From Bombilactobacillus bombi (GTDB taxonomy: Bacteria; Bacillota; Bacilli; Lactobacillales; Lactobacillaceae), in NCBI RefSeq assembly GCF_964340835.1, contig NZ_OZ204251.1: 64,000 nucleotides of DNA. One strand, written 5' to 3'. Positions 62,948 to 64,000 of this stretch are shown here, in pieces. The notes beneath the pieces were generated by a model that saw nothing but the letters and a program-made list of their open reading frames with translations, made no database searches and was not told the DNA's origin. Every line of letters begins with the position of its first letter. Position 1 is the first letter of the stretch. The translations under genes and the position numbers were made by a program.

Positions 62948-63340
62948 TTAACGCTTGGAAAATTGTGAAGCTTTACGAGCCTTTTTCAAGCCTGGCTTCT
63001 TACGTTCTTTCATCCGTGGGTCACGAGTTAACATGCCTGCGCGCTTTAAAGGTCCACGAAAATCAGGATCAACTTCTAGTAATGCCCGTGCAATACCATG
63101 ACGAATAGCGCCAGCTTGACCAGCAAAACCGCCACCTTGAACATTAGCCAAAACATCATAACTATCTGTTGTTTCAGTAATATCTAGAGGTTGTTTCAAA
63201 TCTTGGATTAAACTTGCAGATGGGATGTAGTCTTTTGCATCCCGCTTATTAATAGTAACGTTACCTTTTCCAGGTACTAAACGGACACGAGCCACGGAAT
63301 CTTTACGACGGCCAGTTCCAGCATAAGATACTTGTGCCAA
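62948..63340 (-). CDS. rpsI: 30S ribosomal protein S9
   Basis: The 130-residue S9 has GTGRRKDSVARVRLVPGKG at the N-terminus and the basic C-terminal tail ending KARKASQFSKR, which reaches the P-site tRNA. It follows rplM by 13 bases, with GGAGG upstream. Confidence 0.97.
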   Translation of the reverse strand: MAQVSYAGTGRRKDSVARVRLVPGKGNVTINKRDAKDYIPSASLIQDLKQPLDITETTDSYDVLANVQGGGFAGQAGAIRHGIARALLEVDPDFRGPLKRAGMLTRDPRMKERKKPGLKKARKASQFSKR

Positions 63341-63353
63341 ATTAATATCCTCC

Positions 63354-63797
63354 TTAAATCAACTTATTAATATCTAAAACTTCAGGTTGCTGAGCAGCAT
63401 TATTGTGCTCTGAGCCAGCATAAACGTGGAGCTTTTTAAATTGTTGACGACCAAGGGAATTCTTTGGCAGCATTCCCCGAATTGACATTTCAATTAATCT
63501 TTCTGGATTATCAGCCAGAATCTGTCCAGCAGATTTAACTTTTAAACCACCGGGATGATTACTGTGATGATAATAAAGCTTCTTAGAAGCCTTTTTACCA
63601 GTCAATTTAATTTTGTCAGCGTTAATAACGATAACATGGTCACCTGTATCAACGTTCGGGGTAAATGTTGGTTTATTTTTGCCACGTAAGATTGTAGCTA
63701 CAGCGGTTGATAGACGTCCTAAAACGACATCAGTTGCGTCAATAAGATACCATTTACGTTCAACTTCACTTGGTTTAGCTAATGGTGTTGTACGCAT
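63354..63797 (-). CDS. rplM: 50S ribosomal protein L13
   Basis: The 147-residue L13 is an early assembly protein of the large subunit. WYLIDATDVVLGRLSTAVA and HPGGLKVKSAGQIL with RGMLPKNSLGRQ are the family signatures. GGAGGAAATT precedes the ATG. It is the first gene of rplM-rpsI, downstream of truA. Confidence 0.97.
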   Translation of the reverse strand: MRTTPLAKPSEVERKWYLIDATDVVLGRLSTAVATILRGKNKPTFTPNVDTGDHVIVINADKIKLTGKKASKKLYYHHSNHPGGLKVKSAGQILADNPERLIEMSIRGMLPKNSLGRQQFKKLHVYAGSEHNNAAQQPEVLDINKLI

Positions 63798-63804
63798 TTA
63801 ATTT

Positions 63805-63875
63805 CCTCCAATATCTGTGTCTGTTTACACACTCAATAAGTTTTCCGGGGCCTATCGTGGGGTAAACAATACCAT
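63805..63875 (-). promoter_or_regulatory. Probable L13 leader RNA
   Basis: On the minus strand the interval reads TTTACCCCACGATAGGCCCC, GGAAAACTTATTGAGTGTG and TAAACAGACACAGATATTGG before the rplM ribosome binding site. It has the paired blocks (GTGTGTAAACAGACACA hairpin) and conserved ACTTATTGAGTGTGTAAAC of the L13 leader described in Firmicutes. Boundaries are approximate. Confidence 0.55.
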
Positions 63876-63901
63876 TTCTCAATATACTCCCATTATCGCC
63901 G

Positions 63902-64000
63902 TTAGTCAACGGTATTAGCAGGATAAAAAACTTTTTTTAAATATAAACCACTAGCTGGTGCTGTTAGTCGCGCTTGTTGACGATCTTGAACATCATATAA
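63902..64000 (-). CDS. truA: tRNA pseudouridine synthase A, C-terminal end (truncated by window edge)
   Basis: The last 33 codons of a gene enter from the right edge and end at TAA 63902-63904. The residues QARLTAPASGLYLKKVFY are the conserved C-terminus of TruA, which modifies positions 38-40 of tRNA. The order truA-rplM-rpsI is standard for Firmicutes. Confidence 0.9.
   Translation of the reverse strand, partial: LYDVQDRQQARLTAPASGLYLKKVFYPANTVD

Overview
The window is about 64 kb of a low-GC Gram-positive chromosome. Gene content and order point to Lactobacillaceae: truA-rplM-rpsI, radA-gltX-cysS-mrnC-rlmB-rae1-sigma-rpmG-secE-nusG-rplK-rplA and rplJ-rplL, tmk-darA-holB-yabA-rsmI, dnaX-ybaB-recR, pepC, WxL surface proteins, a FabT-type regulator, an IS30 element and a T-box leader. 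Genus and species cannot be fixed from the sequence. I see no rRNA, tRNA, CRISPR array, prophage or replication origin.

Layout. 0-7 kb: the end of a ThrE-like exporter gene, an XRE regulator, a Bce-type module (ABC permease and ATPase, histidine kinase, frameshifted response regulator) and two small genes. 7-17.9 kb: an HD hydrolase, then housekeeping operons on the minus strand for replication and repair (tmk, holB, yabA, recR, dnaX), c-di-AMP sensing (darA), rRNA and tRNA modification (rsmI, tadA, an RsmC-like gene) and lipid precursors (gpsA, acyl-ACP thioesterase), plus the SRP RNA. 18-19.3 kb: a T-box leader, a 33-codon small ORF and a hydratase-like gene. 19.4-19.8 kb: a patchwork of two duplicated gene fragments. 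19.9-23.7 kb: a fructose-family PTS operon with its own PTS-controlled activator. 23.8-36 kb: ribosomal protein, secretion, transcription and aminoacyl-tRNA synthetase genes on the minus strand with RNA leaders of the L10 type and two L1-type stem-loops. 36-47.4 kb: mixed metabolic, transport and protein-processing genes (rpiA, pepC, kup, gpmA, AEC carrier, lepB, CDF exporter). 47.5-50.9 kb: an IS30 element, gldA and an aldo/keto reductase. 51-62.9 kb: an accessory zone with an orphan FtsX-type permease, a WxL C-terminal remnant, a large secreted SGNH-hydrolase gene broken by two frameshifts, an acyl carrier protein gene killed by a nonsense codon next to intact fabT, a 1050-residue WxL beta-helix surface protein, and two AT-rich gene-free stretches. 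62.9-64 kb: rpsI, rplM and the 3' end of truA.

The parts most worth a second look are the 51-62.9 kb zone (apparent decay of a fatty-acid synthesis locus and of surface-protein genes), the 19.4-19.8 kb patchwork, the T-box with its small ORF, and several one-base differences in short homopolymers that break or displace genes. Those last could be real mutations, phase-variable switches or assembly errors. No wholly new multi-gene system is evident to me.
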